Assembly: GCA_017461425.1 (NCBI GenBank)
Contig: JAFTXY010000011.1
Location: 372,001 to 436,000, forward strand
Direction of reading: 5' to 3'
DNA: 64,000 nt
DNA from: Candidatus Gastranaerophilales bacterium
GTDB taxonomy: Bacteria > Cyanobacteriota > Vampirovibrionia > Gastranaerophilales > Gastranaerophilaceae
Below the pieces are notes generated by a model, which saw only the letters and a list, made by a program, of their open reading frames with translations, had not been told where the DNA came from and did no database searches. A program made the position numbers and the translations under genes. The first letter of the stretch is position 1. Every line of letters begins with the position of its first letter. This document shows positions 1-8,419 of the stretch, piece after piece.

Positions 1-2148
1 AAAGTTTTGCAAGAGTTAACTCCTGCTGAGACTATTTATTGTTTAGTTGAAAAATTAGTTTATTCAAAAACTTTTGTAGTAAATAAATTTATTGAATATA
101 CAAATCCATCAGTTTTATATAGAAAAAATATTAAAAATGCTTCTTGGTTTAAAAAAGAAGGACATAACATAAAACTTTTATCTTTAAGTGCATTAGGAGA
201 TGGTAATTCTCAAGATATGCCAGGGCGTTTTATTGATTGGATTAAATGCTTAATAACATTGCCTGTTGGTAATGAAAAATTAAATATTTTGCCAACAACC
301 TTGTATTTAATTCCTTTTGCAAAACGTGAATTTGATTGTGCATATTTGCCAAAATCATCTGAAGTATCTCCTAAATTACAAGATGATAATTTGATGAAAT
401 TTTTAGGTCTCGATGCTGATAAACAAGTAAAATTATTTATCCAATTGGCACAATTATGTAATCATCCTGTTATATATGATGTTTTACCTCAAACAGCCAG
501 ATTTTCTAAAACTGTTTTAGCAAGACCATATATTGCTCGCTGGATTGATGTAAACGAGTTAATTTCTCAAATAACAGGATATTTAAATGCTTTGTGTGCT
601 CAAATTATGCAAAAAAGAACATACGAGGATAAAGATGTTATCAATACACAAAAACTTTATATCGAAAATTTAAAAGGAAATTATAAAAAATATAATCCAA
701 CAGAGCAAAAAATTGCTGATGAAATTGAAGAAGATATTAAAGAATACAAAATTTTAGTTTCATATAAAATGAGTTTTGTTCAAAAACAAGAAGAACTTGA
801 AAGAAGAGCTCAAGAAATTATTGATAGAGTCGCAAGAAGACATGTTAAATCAGAAAGTGATATCAATAACCAAGATGAAATTACTGCCGAATTAATCAAA
901 GAAGGTTTATGGACAATGCCTGGTGGTGCTTGGTGTAGTGCTGGGGTTCCTGTGTTTGACAAAATGAACAAAGGCAAACAATATCCATTATTTAAACATT
1001 ACAATTATAAAGGAGAGGATGTTTCTCGTTTTGCTAATTTAGATTGCCAAACTCCATATTTCTTCTATCACTTTGAAACAAATAGATATAATGAAGATGT
1101 AATCGATTTTTATGTTGATTATATGGAAAAACTTCAAAAAGAATTTAATTTTGATGGTTTTAGAGTTGATCATATTGATCATATTGTTGATGAGGTTTCT
1201 CAAGACAAAAAAGGACAACCTTTAAGTTATAGAATTCCTGCTAAAGTTTTAGGAAAAGTAAATTCAACAATCAAGAAAAAAATCCCATATTTTGCAACAT
1301 TGGCAGAATATATGCTTTGGGATGGATATTTCAAGGAATATCATAAAGATATGAAATTTGATTTGTTGTGGGGAGATGATATTGTTGCTCAAAGCATTAA
1401 AACTCCAGAGCAAATAATAAATGATAATATTCGTTTATCAACATACAACCAAAAACAAGCTAAAAGTAATCCTTTATCAATCTTAAAAGGATATAATAAC
1501 CAAGATGGCGAGTTTAGAGATATTAACCAATATCCTGGTCAATTAGGAGCGCAAGGTGCATTATTCAAATGGTTTAAAATGAAATTTATTCCTGGCGGAA
1601 AATTTGCGCAACGCCCGACACTATTGGTTGATGGAGATGAAAGCTTTACAAAAATAGGAATTGAAAGAGTTATTTCAAAAGAAACTTCTATGGTTAGAAA
1701 TTATGATTGGAACTTCTTTGAAAAATTTAATGCTCTTGATTATTTTGCACAAAATGACGAACTTTTAAACACTGGTCGTGCGGTATTGCATAATCAAGAA
1801 AATAATGGTTTTGTTTGTTGGGAAGTTGTTCCTGATAGTGCAGATAAATCTAAAAAAACAAAACAGCCTACATATTTAATTGTTGCAAATTATTTTTCTC
1901 CATCTGAGCTTAAAGATGTTCAAGATGAAAAAGGAAAAGTTGAAAAGAAAAACGTTCGAGGAACAATTACTCGAGATAACACAATAAAAATCAAACGAGG
2001 TAAAAAACTTGTTTCTTATTTTGATTTTGAATTGGATGAATTAAATAAATGTATGTTTGTTGAAAAACCATTGGAATCAGAAATTACAAAACAAATTACA
2101 TTCAAAGAACTTCGTCCTGGAGAATTCAAAGTTTATAAAATGATTTAA
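1..2148 (+). CDS. GH13-like alpha-glucan enzyme (5' end cut by window)
   Basis: The frame is open to base 1, so the gene starts upstream; at least 715 codons are visible. Around codon 383 counted from the TTG at base 7 lies GFRVDHIDH, which matches GH13 conserved region II (GFRxDxxxH, carrying the catalytic aspartate). About 50 residues later LAEYMLW offers the general-acid glutamate. The third GH13 region, usually NHD, appears only as DGDES near codon 545, so the active site is not textbook. The last 130 residues look like a beta-rich C-terminal domain. A role in breaking or rearranging alpha-glucans is inferred and fits glgC and the GH57 enzyme in the same window. Substrate cannot be read from the sequence. 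The gene ends in a strong terminator, so it closes a transcription unit. Confidence 0.65.
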   Translation, partial: KVLQELTPAETIYCLVEKLVYSKTFVVNKFIEYTNPSVLYRKNIKNASWFKKEGHNIKLLSLSALGDGNSQDMPGRFIDWIKCLITLPVGNEKLNILPTTLYLIPFAKREFDCAYLPKSSEVSPKLQDDNLMKFLGLDADKQVKLFIQLAQLCNHPVIYDVLPQTARFSKTVLARPYIARWIDVNELISQITGYLNALCAQIMQKRTYEDKDVINTQKLYIENLKGNYKKYNPTEQKIADEIEEDIKEYKILVSYKMSFVQKQEELERRAQEIIDRVARRHVKSESDINNQDEITAELIKEGLWTMPGGAWCSAGVPVFDKMNKGKQYPLFKHYNYKGEDVSRFANLDCQTPYFFYHFETNRYNEDVIDFYVDYMEKLQKEFNFDGFRVDHIDHIVDEVSQDKKGQPLSYRIPAKVLGKVNSTIKKKIPYFATLAEYMLWDGYFKEYHKDMKFDLLWGDDIVAQSIKTPEQIINDNIRLSTYNQKQAKSNPLSILKGYNNQDGEFRDINQYPGQLGAQGALFKWFKMKFIPGGKFAQRPTLLVDGDESFTKIGIERVISKETSMVRNYDWNFFEKFNALDYFAQNDELLNTGRAVLHNQENNGFVCWEVVPDSADKSKKTKQPTYLIVANYFSPSELKDVQDEKGKVEKKNVRGTITRDNTIKIKRGKKLVSYFDFELDELNKCMFVEKPLESEITKQITFKELRPGEFKVYKMI

Positions 2149-2170
2149 AAAAGAGCCTTCGGGCTCTTTT
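2149..2170 (+). terminator. Rho-independent terminator after the GH13-like gene
   Basis: A nine-base stem (AAAAGAGCC pairing with GGCTCTTTT) closes on a UUCG tetraloop, and the descending arm doubles as the T-tract. It begins directly after the TAA stop of the GH13-like gene. Confidence 0.92.
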
Positions 2171-2231
2171 ATTCTATTTGATAATCTAATTGGCAATAGA
2201 AAAATCTACACAACAGAAATATTATTTCTTT

Positions 2232-3236
2232 ATGAAAATTTTATTTTATGATGTTAAAGATTTTGAATTAAATTATTTATTGGAAAGAGTTTCAAATAAA
2301 ATTGAGCCAACTTTTTTAAAAACAACTTTAATCGAGCAAACATATATTGATGAAAAACATTTGGATACAGAAGCAATAAGCTGTTTTGTTAATTCTCAAT
2401 TAAATAAAAAAGTATTATCTAAATTTAAAAAATTAAAATATATTTTTTTAAGGTGTGTTGGATATTCTAATGTTGATTTAGAATATTGTAAGGAAAATGA
2501 TATTAAAATATATAATGCCGCAAATTATGGAAATTCAACAGTTGCCGAGTTTACTTTTGCGCTTGTTCTTTCTATAAGTAAAAAAATAAATCAAGCGCAA
2601 AATTCAATTAAATTTGGTTTAATTGACGCAAATGAATTAATGGGAATAGAATTGTGTTCAAAAACCATTGGAGTGATTGGAGTTGGTGCTATTGGAAGAA
2701 AAGTTGTTAATATAGCACATGGCTTTAATATGAATGTTTTAGCTTATGATATAGAGCAAAAAGGTGCTTATAATTTTGTTTCTTTGGATGAATTATTAGC
2801 TAAATCTGATTTTATTTCAATTAATTGCCCGTTGAATTCTCAAACAAAAGGAATGATAAACAGAAACGCATTTTTAAAAATGAAAAAAGATGCAATTTTA
2901 ATTAATGTTGCAAGGGGTGAAATAGTTGATACAATGGCATTATATTGGGCATTGGTGAATAAAAAAATATATGCTGCAGCGCTTGATGTAGTAGAATGCG
3001 AAGAAATTTTATGTCAAACTTATAAAAAATGTGCAAATAATGATGGGTTAAAATTAATGTGTTTAAAGAAATTTTTCTTTATACAAAAACTTTTACATTT
3101 ACCAAATGTTATAATAACTCCTCATAATGCTTACAATACAAAAGAAGCGCAAATAAGAATTTTAAACACAACATTAGAAAATATAGATTCAATTTTTGAT
3201 AATAAATATGGCACTAAAAATCTAGTTTTGATATAA
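2232..3236 (+). CDS. D-2-hydroxyacid dehydrogenase, D-lactate dehydrogenase-like
   Basis: A protein of 334 residues, the normal size for NAD-dependent D-2-hydroxyacid dehydrogenases that reduce 2-keto acids such as pyruvate to D-lactate. GVIGVGAIGRKV near residue 145 is the Rossmann GxGxxG fingerprint. INVARGEIVD and ITPHNAY carry the family's catalytic arginine and histidine regions. The N-terminal LRCVGYSNVDLEYC block resembles the LdhA subgroup more than the phosphoglycerate dehydrogenase subgroup. I chose the ATG at 2232 over an in-frame TTG at 2190 because MKILFYDVKDFE is the usual family start. There is no Shine-Dalgarno; a TATTAT box ends six bases before the ATG. A fermentative role (pyruvate to D-lactate) is inferred; substrate is uncertain. 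Confidence 0.8.
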   Translation: MKILFYDVKDFELNYLLERVSNKIEPTFLKTTLIEQTYIDEKHLDTEAISCFVNSQLNKKVLSKFKKLKYIFLRCVGYSNVDLEYCKENDIKIYNAANYGNSTVAEFTFALVLSISKKINQAQNSIKFGLIDANELMGIELCSKTIGVIGVGAIGRKVVNIAHGFNMNVLAYDIEQKGAYNFVSLDELLAKSDFISINCPLNSQTKGMINRNAFLKMKKDAILINVARGEIVDTMALYWALVNKKIYAAALDVVECEEILCQTYKKCANNDGLKLMCLKKFFFIQKLLHLPNVIITPHNAYNTKEAQIRILNTTLENIDSIFDNKYGTKNLVLI

Positions 3237-3237
3237 T
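3232..3237 (+). promoter_or_regulatory. Possible extended -10 (TGATATAAT) upstream of deoC
   Basis: TGA-TATAAT overlaps the stop of the preceding dehydrogenase gene and ends nine bases before the deoC ATG, which has no Shine-Dalgarno. Read-through from the upstream gene is an alternative. Confidence 0.4.
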
Positions 3238-3246
3238 AATTTTATT

Positions 3247-3906
3247 ATGAAAACTATAAATAATTATATTGAACACACCATATTAAAGCCTGATGCAACA
3301 GTTTTAGATATCGAAAAATTAGCTCAAGATGCTATAAGATATAATTTTTTTGGCGTATGTGTTAATCCAAATTATATTTCTTTAACAAAAGAATTTTTAA
3401 AAGAGTCTATTGTTAAAGTGGTTACTGTTGTTAATTTTCCATTGGCAAATAATGAAATTAAAATGACACAATATCAAGCAGAATTATCTTTAAAGCTTGG
3501 CGCAGATGAAATTGATACAGTTTTAAATATTTCTGCATTAAAAAATAAAGATTACAAAAAAGTAGTAGATGATATTAAAAAAACAAAAGAAGTTTGTTCA
3601 AATAACAATTTAAAAGTTATTTTAGAGACTGATTTATTAACACTAGATGAAATTGAAATTGCTTCAAACTGCGCTGTTGAAGGTGGGGCTAATTTTGTTA
3701 AAACTTCAACAGGATTTGTTAAAAATGGAGTTGGCGCAACTGTTGAAGCAGTTGAAATTATGCATAAAACAGTTAAAGATTATGGTCTTGAAGTTAAAGC
3801 TTCTGGTGGTATTAAGGACTATCAAAAAGCAAGCGCTTTAATTAAGGCTGGTGCAACAAGGCTTGGAACTTCGTCAGGTGTAGATATAATTTTAGGAGAG
3901 GAATAA
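3247..3906 (+). CDS. deoC: Deoxyribose-phosphate aldolase
   Basis: Cytoplasmic class I aldolase that cleaves 2-deoxyribose-5-phosphate to glyceraldehyde-3-phosphate and acetaldehyde, in deoxynucleoside salvage. At 219 residues it has the family length. FVKTSTGF carries the Schiff-base lysine (K152), and VKASGGIKD carries the second active-site lysine (K184). EIDTVLN and the N-terminal HTILKPDAT block are further DeoC signatures. The stop overlaps the next start in TAATG, so it is translationally coupled to the 65-codon gene that follows. A purine nucleoside phosphorylase for the same salvage route lies at 55346-56158, far away and on the other strand. Confidence 0.95.
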   Translation: MKTINNYIEHTILKPDATVLDIEKLAQDAIRYNFFGVCVNPNYISLTKEFLKESIVKVVTVVNFPLANNEIKMTQYQAELSLKLGADEIDTVLNISALKNKDYKKVVDDIKKTKEVCSNNNLKVILETDLLTLDEIEIASNCAVEGGANFVKTSTGFVKNGVGATVEAVEIMHKTVKDYGLEVKASGGIKDYQKASALIKAGATRLGTSSGVDIILGEE

Positions 3907-4103
3907 TGCCAAAAGAAGAAAATAAAATCACAATTCGTTCAGACAGATCAACAGATTATACATTTATGTATAAAGGCGAAGAAGTAACATTAAAAGCGGG
4001 AAGTGTTGTTTCTGTTGCAGATGGTCTTAAAAATGTAGTATTTCCTACAGTTGCAATGAAAATAATGAACAATTTAATTGTTGTTAAGGAAGATGTTAAA
4101 TAA
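3906..4103 (+). CDS. Small hypothetical protein (65 aa)
   Basis: I do not recognise this family. It is a 65-residue soluble protein with charged N-terminus (MPKEENK) and alternating hydrophobic stretches (VTLKAGSVVSVADG, VFPTVAMKIMNNLIVV) that suggest a small beta-barrel fold. There are no cysteines and no signal peptide. Both ends are coupled through TAATG overlaps: the start with deoC and the stop with the ACT-domain gene. This supports real translation. Its position between deoC and the UPF0237/UPF0210 pair is the only functional clue. Confidence 0.7.
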   Translation: MPKEENKITIRSDRSTDYTFMYKGEEVTLKAGSVVSVADGLKNVVFPTVAMKIMNNLIVVKEDVK

Positions 4104-4390
4104 TGAATGAAGTTGATACAAATCAAATCATAATTACAGTTACGGGCAAAGATAAAGTTGGAATAGTTTCTGCTGTTTCAAATGCTTTGGCTTCAAATAA
4201 AGTTAATATTGAAGATATTAAACAAACAATCATGCAAGACAATTTTGTAATGATTATGCTTTGCAATATTGAAAAAATGGAAGTGTCTTTTAAAGAATTT
4301 AAAGATAATATTTTAAAATTATCACAAGAATTAGGAATGGAAATTTGGGTTCAAAAGAAAGACATTTTTGATAGAATGCATACGATATAG
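4103..4390 (+). CDS. ACT domain protein, UPF0237 family
   Basis: A single ACT-type ligand-binding domain of 95 residues. The IITVTGKDKVGIVSAVSNAL start and the LGMEIWVQKKDIFDRMHTI ending match UPF0237, in which the C-terminal F-x-x-M-H-x-I block is conserved. ACT domains usually bind amino acids and regulate partner enzymes. In many bacteria this family sits immediately before a UPF0210 gene, as here, with only six bases between them. I infer that the two act together. The ligand is unknown. The start overlaps the preceding stop. Confidence 0.88.
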   Translation: MNEVDTNQIIITVTGKDKVGIVSAVSNALASNKVNIEDIKQTIMQDNFVMIMLCNIEKMEVSFKEFKDNILKLSQELGMEIWVQKKDIFDRMHTI

Positions 4391-4396
4391 GTAAAA

Positions 4397-5764
4397 ATGC
4401 TTAATTTTAATCAACAACAAATTATTGAAACAATAAAGATGATTAAAATCCATCATCTTGATATTAGAACAACAACTCTTTCTTTAAGTTTAAGAGATTG
4501 TTGTTCAACTGACACAAAAACAACAGCTAATAAAATTTACGATAAGATTTTAAAATACGCTTCAAATCTTGTTGCTTTTGCTGATGAAATAGAAAACGAA
4601 TATTCTATTCCAATTGTAAATAAAAGAATTGCTCTAACTCCAATATCATTAGTTGCTGAAAGTTGTGAAAATGTTGATTATGTTTATATTGCACAAATGA
4701 TAGATAAAGCTGCAAAAGAAGTTGGAGTGGATTTTGTTGGTGGCTTTTCCGCTTTAGTAGATAAAGGCTTTACGAAGGGCGATTTGAGATTTTTTGAACA
4801 AATACCTGAAGCCTTAGCTTCAACAAATAAACTTTGTTCATCTGTCAATTTAGGCACTTCGAAAGCTGGAGTTAATATGGATGCGGTTTTAAAGACTGCT
4901 GAAGTTATTAAAAAAACAGCCGAATTAACTAAAGACAACGATAGTATCGGTGCTGCAAAATTTGTTTGTTTTTGTAATGCGGTTACAGATAACCCATTTA
5001 TGGCGGGCGCTTTTTGTGGAGTAAATGAAGCAGAATGCGCTTTAAATATTGGTGTCTCTGGTCCTGGTGTTGTATCTAGCGCAATTGAAGAACTAGATAA
5101 AACTGCCGATTTTGGCGAAGTTGCTAATTTAATTAAAAAAATGGCGTTTAAAATTACAACTGCTGGAGAATTAATTGGAAGAAAATTAGCAAAAAAATTA
5201 GATGTTCCTTTTGGTGTAATTGATTTATCTTTGGCACCAACTCCATTAAGGGGTGATAGTGTTGCGGAAATTTTTAAAGCTATGGGATTAGAACAAGCTG
5301 GTGCACATGGAACTACTATGGCACTTGCAATGCTTAATGATGCTGTTAAAAAAGGCGGAATTATGGCGTCAAGTTATGTTGGTGGTTTATCTGGCGCATT
5401 TATTCCAGTTTCAGAAGATGCTGGCATGATAGAGGCTGCTAATCTTGGTTCTTTAACTATTGATAAACTTGAAGCAATGACAAGTGTATGTTCTGTTGGG
5501 CTTGATATGATAGCAATTCCCGGAGATACTCCAAATTCAACAATTGCAGGAATAATCGCAGACGAAATGGCAATTGGTATGATAAACAAAAAAACAACTG
5601 CCGTTAGAATTATTCCTGTTATTGGAAAAACTATCGGTCAAAGCGCAGAATTTGGCGGTTTATTGGGTTCTGCTCCTATAATGAAAGTTAATCCTTATTC
5701 TTCTGAAGTTTTTGTAAATCGTGGTGGAAGAATTCCAGCGCCTTTGCATAGTTTAAATAATTAG
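4397..5764 (+). CDS. UPF0210 (PFL-like, DUF711) family protein
   Basis: This 455-residue protein is full length for UPF0210. The N-terminal [18 protein letters not shown] and the glycine-rich [13 protein letters not shown] and [16 protein letters not shown] blocks are typical. The fold is related to pyruvate-formate-lyase-like enzymes, but no glycyl-radical finger is visible, so formate-lyase activity should not be assumed. It is the last gene of the deoC-UPF0237-UPF0210 run, with AGG five bases before its ATG. Biochemical function of the family is not established; the ACT neighbour suggests an amino-acid or small-ligand controlled activity. Confidence 0.88.
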   Translation: MLNFNQQQIIETIKMIKIHHLDIRTTTLSLSLRDCCSTDTKTTANKIYDKILKYASNLVAFADEIENEYSIPIVNKRIALTPISLVAESCENVDYVYIAQMIDKAAKEVGVDFVGGFSALVDKGFTKGDLRFFEQIPEALASTNKLCSSVNLGTSKAGVNMDAVLKTAEVIKKTAELTKDNDSIGAAKFVCFCNAVTDNPFMAGAFCGVNEAECALNIGVSGPGVVSSAIEELDKTADFGEVANLIKKMAFKITTAGELIGRKLAKKLDVPFGVIDLSLAPTPLRGDSVAEIFKAMGLEQAGAHGTTMALAMLNDAVKKGGIMASSYVGGLSGAFIPVSEDAGMIEAANLGSLTIDKLEAMTSVCSVGLDMIAIPGDTPNSTIAGIIADEMAIGMINKKTTAVRIIPVIGKTIGQSAEFGGLLGSAPIMKVNPYSSEVFVNRGGRIPAPLHSLNN

Positions 5765-5797
5765 ACTGAAAGCTATAAAACTTAGATAGTAATTTGG

Positions 5798-5803
5798 TAT
5801 AAT
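5798..5803 (+). promoter_or_regulatory. Extended -10 box (TGGTATAAT) giving a predicted leaderless mRNA
   Basis: TGG-TATAAT ends six bases before the ATG of the OppF-like ATPase. With normal spacing, transcription would start at or next to the A of the ATG. No Shine-Dalgarno is present. Confidence 0.6.
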
Positions 5804-5809
5804 TAAAAA

Positions 5810-6595
5810 ATGGAAAATATTTTAATAAGTGTTGAAAATTTAGAAAAAATATATTCTCAAGAAAAGTCTTTTTTAATGCCAAAAAAAGAAGATAATCTTG
5901 TTTTGAAAAATATAAATTTAGAAATAAAAAAAGGTGAGATTGTTTCTTTAGTTGGGGAGTCTGGTTGTGGTAAAACAACATTAGCAAATTGTATTTTAAA
6001 ATTAATCACTCCTGAAAAAGGAAAGATTTTATTTAATGGTCAAAATATATTGGATTTTAATAAAAAAGAAACCTTTGAATATAGAAAAAAAATTCAAATG
6101 ATTTTCCAAAATCCATATTCAAGCTTAAATCCAAAAATGAAAATAAAAGATACCTTAATGGAACCTTTAATAATTCATAAAGAAAAAAATAAGCTTGAGA
6201 GAATTGATGAAATAATTAATCTTGTTGGAATTTCTGAAACCGATTTAAATAAATATCCGCATGAGTTTTCTGGCGGGCAAAGACAAAGAATAGCAATAGC
6301 AAGAGCCTTAATTTTAAAACCAGAATTTATTGTAGCAGATGAGCCGGTTAGTGCTTTAGATGTTAGTATTTGCGCTCAAATAATCAATCTTTTATTAGAA
6401 TTAAGAGAAAAATTAAATCTAACTATTCTTTTTATTTCACATGATTTAAATTTGGTTAGGTATTTAAGCGATAAAATTGCCGTTATGAATAAAGGTGAAA
6501 TTGTTGAACATGGTTTAGTTGAAGATATTTTTTCTAACCCAAAAGATGAATATACAAAATTTTTATTATCTTGTGTAAGAAGTGTAAAAATATAA
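5810..6595 (+). CDS. ABC transporter ATP-binding protein, OppF/DppF type
   Basis: This is a complete ABC ATPase of 261 residues. It has Walker A GESGCGKTT near residue 50, the Q-loop in IFQNPYSSLNP, signature FSGGQRQRIAIARAL, Walker B FIVADEPVSALD and the H-loop in LFISHDL. The IFQNPYSSLNPKM and PVSALDVS wording is that of peptide/nickel importer ATPases (OppF/DppF). No permease, second ATPase or substrate-binding gene is adjacent, so its partners must lie elsewhere. It appears to be transcribed alone from its own promoter. Peptide import is inferred from family resemblance. Confidence 0.85.
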   Translation: MENILISVENLEKIYSQEKSFLMPKKEDNLVLKNINLEIKKGEIVSLVGESGCGKTTLANCILKLITPEKGKILFNGQNILDFNKKETFEYRKKIQMIFQNPYSSLNPKMKIKDTLMEPLIIHKEKNKLERIDEIINLVGISETDLNKYPHEFSGGQRQRIAIARALILKPEFIVADEPVSALDVSICAQIINLLLELREKLNLTILFISHDLNLVRYLSDKIAVMNKGEIVEHGLVEDIFSNPKDEYTKFLLSCVRSVKI

Positions 6596-6649
6596 TATCT
6601 TTATTTGACACGAGTTTATAATAATTTTAAAATATAATTGGGATAGAAT

Positions 6650-8407
6650 ATGACTCAAATTTTGTCAAATGTAAAAGATGTTGATTATGAAAGAATGAAA
6701 GACTTTCTTTTGGAGTCTTTTTTTAGTCATATTTGCGAAGAAAAATTATTAAATCAAAATGAATTAAATAAAATTCATAAGTGCTCTATTGCGATAAAAG
6801 CTTTTGATTTAGTTTCAATTGCAATGTCATATTTAGCGATAAATAACTATCGTCAGGGCGCTAGATATTATCAAACAATTAGCTTATTAAATGATGCAAA
6901 ATATCTTGCTAATTCATCAGAAAGCTTATTAGCTCAGAAAATAAATGTTTTTTCATCTGGTTTGATTGAATATTATGAAAAAAATATAGAAGTTGCCCTG
7001 AATTTAATAAAAGCAAGTTTATATATAAAAATAAACACTGAAAATAAATTCGATGATGCTATTTTAAAGTATAGACACAAAATTGAAAGCGAATTTAAAC
7101 AAAAAATAATCACATCTTCTACTCCATCTTTTATCCCAAATGAAATAAAAGACGATGCCTTATTGGCATTATTGCAAGTTGGAAGAACGATTGCAGTTGA
7201 AACAAATATCGATTCTTTGCTAACTATAATCGCTCAACAAATTCAACAAGCTCTGTCTGCTGATAGATGCACGGTTTTTTTATTGGATGACGAGCATAAT
7301 GAATTATGGAGTAAAGTCGCTCTTGGCCTTGAAATGCAGGAAATAAGATTTGCTGCTAACAAAGGATTGGCTGGTCATGTTGCAATGACAGGTGAAACTA
7401 TTAATATAAAAAATGCCTATGAAAGCGAATATTTTAATAAAGATATAGATTTGCAAACAGGATACACAACAAGAAATATTCTTTGTATGCCAATAAGAAA
7501 TCTATCCCATCAGATTGTTGGTGTGTTTCAAGTTTTAAATAAATTAGATGGAGATTTTACGCAAAAAGATGAAGACTTGTTGATTGCAATCGGCTCTTCT
7601 GCAGGTATTGCATTAGAAAACGCTAATTTATTCAATAAACAAAAAAAATTAATTGAAGAACAAAGAATGTTGTTTTCTTCTTTTATTGATACTTTATCTG
7701 CTTCTATAGATGCTCGTGATAAGATAACTTCTGGTCATTCTAAAAGAGTTACTCAATACGCAGAATTAATATGTGATAAATGTCATTTATCAGATAATGA
7801 AAAAGAAATTATTAAAAATGCATCTTTGTTGCATGATATTGGAAAAATAGGTATCAAAGATTCAGTTTTACAAAAAGAAGGAAAATTAACACCAGAAGAA
7901 TACGAACATATTAAAGAGCACGTTCGTTTTACATATAATATTTTGGGTAAAGTCTTTATATCTAAAAATTTTAAAGATGTTGCAAAAATTGCTGCATCCC
8001 ACCATGAAAGATATGATGGAACAGGTTATCATAAAGGTTTAAAAGGAGATGAAATTCCTTTGGGTGGAAGAATTTTGGCGATTTGTGATGTTTTTGATGC
8101 AATAACATCAAAAAGACACTATCGTGACAAAATGGAAATTAAAGATGCTTTGCAAATTATGATAGATGGTAAAAACAAACATTTTGACGAGAGCATTGTT
8201 AATGCTTTTATGAAAATTTCTTGTGGGGATATTTTAAAAGTGATTTCTGGTCTTGATATTTTTGATTCTGAAGAGGATGAAAATTTATTAAGACAGTTTA
8301 ATTTGGATGAATTATATGCTATCCTGAATAATGAAAGTATTGCCAACAGTAAAACTAATTTTATAGAAATATTCAATAAATACTATCATTATGCACAAAA
8401 GAGTTGA
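6650..8407 (+). CDS. GAF-HD-GYP domain protein, probable cyclic-di-GMP phosphodiesterase
   Basis: This 585-residue soluble protein has an unassigned helical N-terminus (about 1-165), a GAF sensor domain (about 170-325, ending GVFQVLNK) and an HD-GYP domain (about 345-515). The metal-binding HD pair is LLHDIGKIGI (H395, D396). HHERYDGTGYHKG (from H451) is the GYP-loop signature, with His in place of the usual Pro. HD-GYP enzymes hydrolyse cyclic-di-GMP, so a role in switching motility or attachment is plausible in this flagellated cell. No GGDEF gene lies nearby. The secreted TPR gene starts 12 bases downstream and probably shares the transcript. A TATAAT box ends 11 bases before the ATG. Confidence 0.88.
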   Translation: MTQILSNVKDVDYERMKDFLLESFFSHICEEKLLNQNELNKIHKCSIAIKAFDLVSIAMSYLAINNYRQGARYYQTISLLNDAKYLANSSESLLAQKINVFSSGLIEYYEKNIEVALNLIKASLYIKINTENKFDDAILKYRHKIESEFKQKIITSSTPSFIPNEIKDDALLALLQVGRTIAVETNIDSLLTIIAQQIQQALSADRCTVFLLDDEHNELWSKVALGLEMQEIRFAANKGLAGHVAMTGETINIKNAYESEYFNKDIDLQTGYTTRNILCMPIRNLSHQIVGVFQVLNKLDGDFTQKDEDLLIAIGSSAGIALENANLFNKQKKLIEEQRMLFSSFIDTLSASIDARDKITSGHSKRVTQYAELICDKCHLSDNEKEIIKNASLLHDIGKIGIKDSVLQKEGKLTPEEYEHIKEHVRFTYNILGKVFISKNFKDVAKIAASHHERYDGTGYHKGLKGDEIPLGGRILAICDVFDAITSKRHYRDKMEIKDALQIMIDGKNKHFDESIVNAFMKISCGDILKVISGLDIFDSEEDENLLRQFNLDELYAILNNESIANSKTNFIEIFNKYYHYAQKS

Positions 8408-8419
8408 AAGTAGAGGTTA

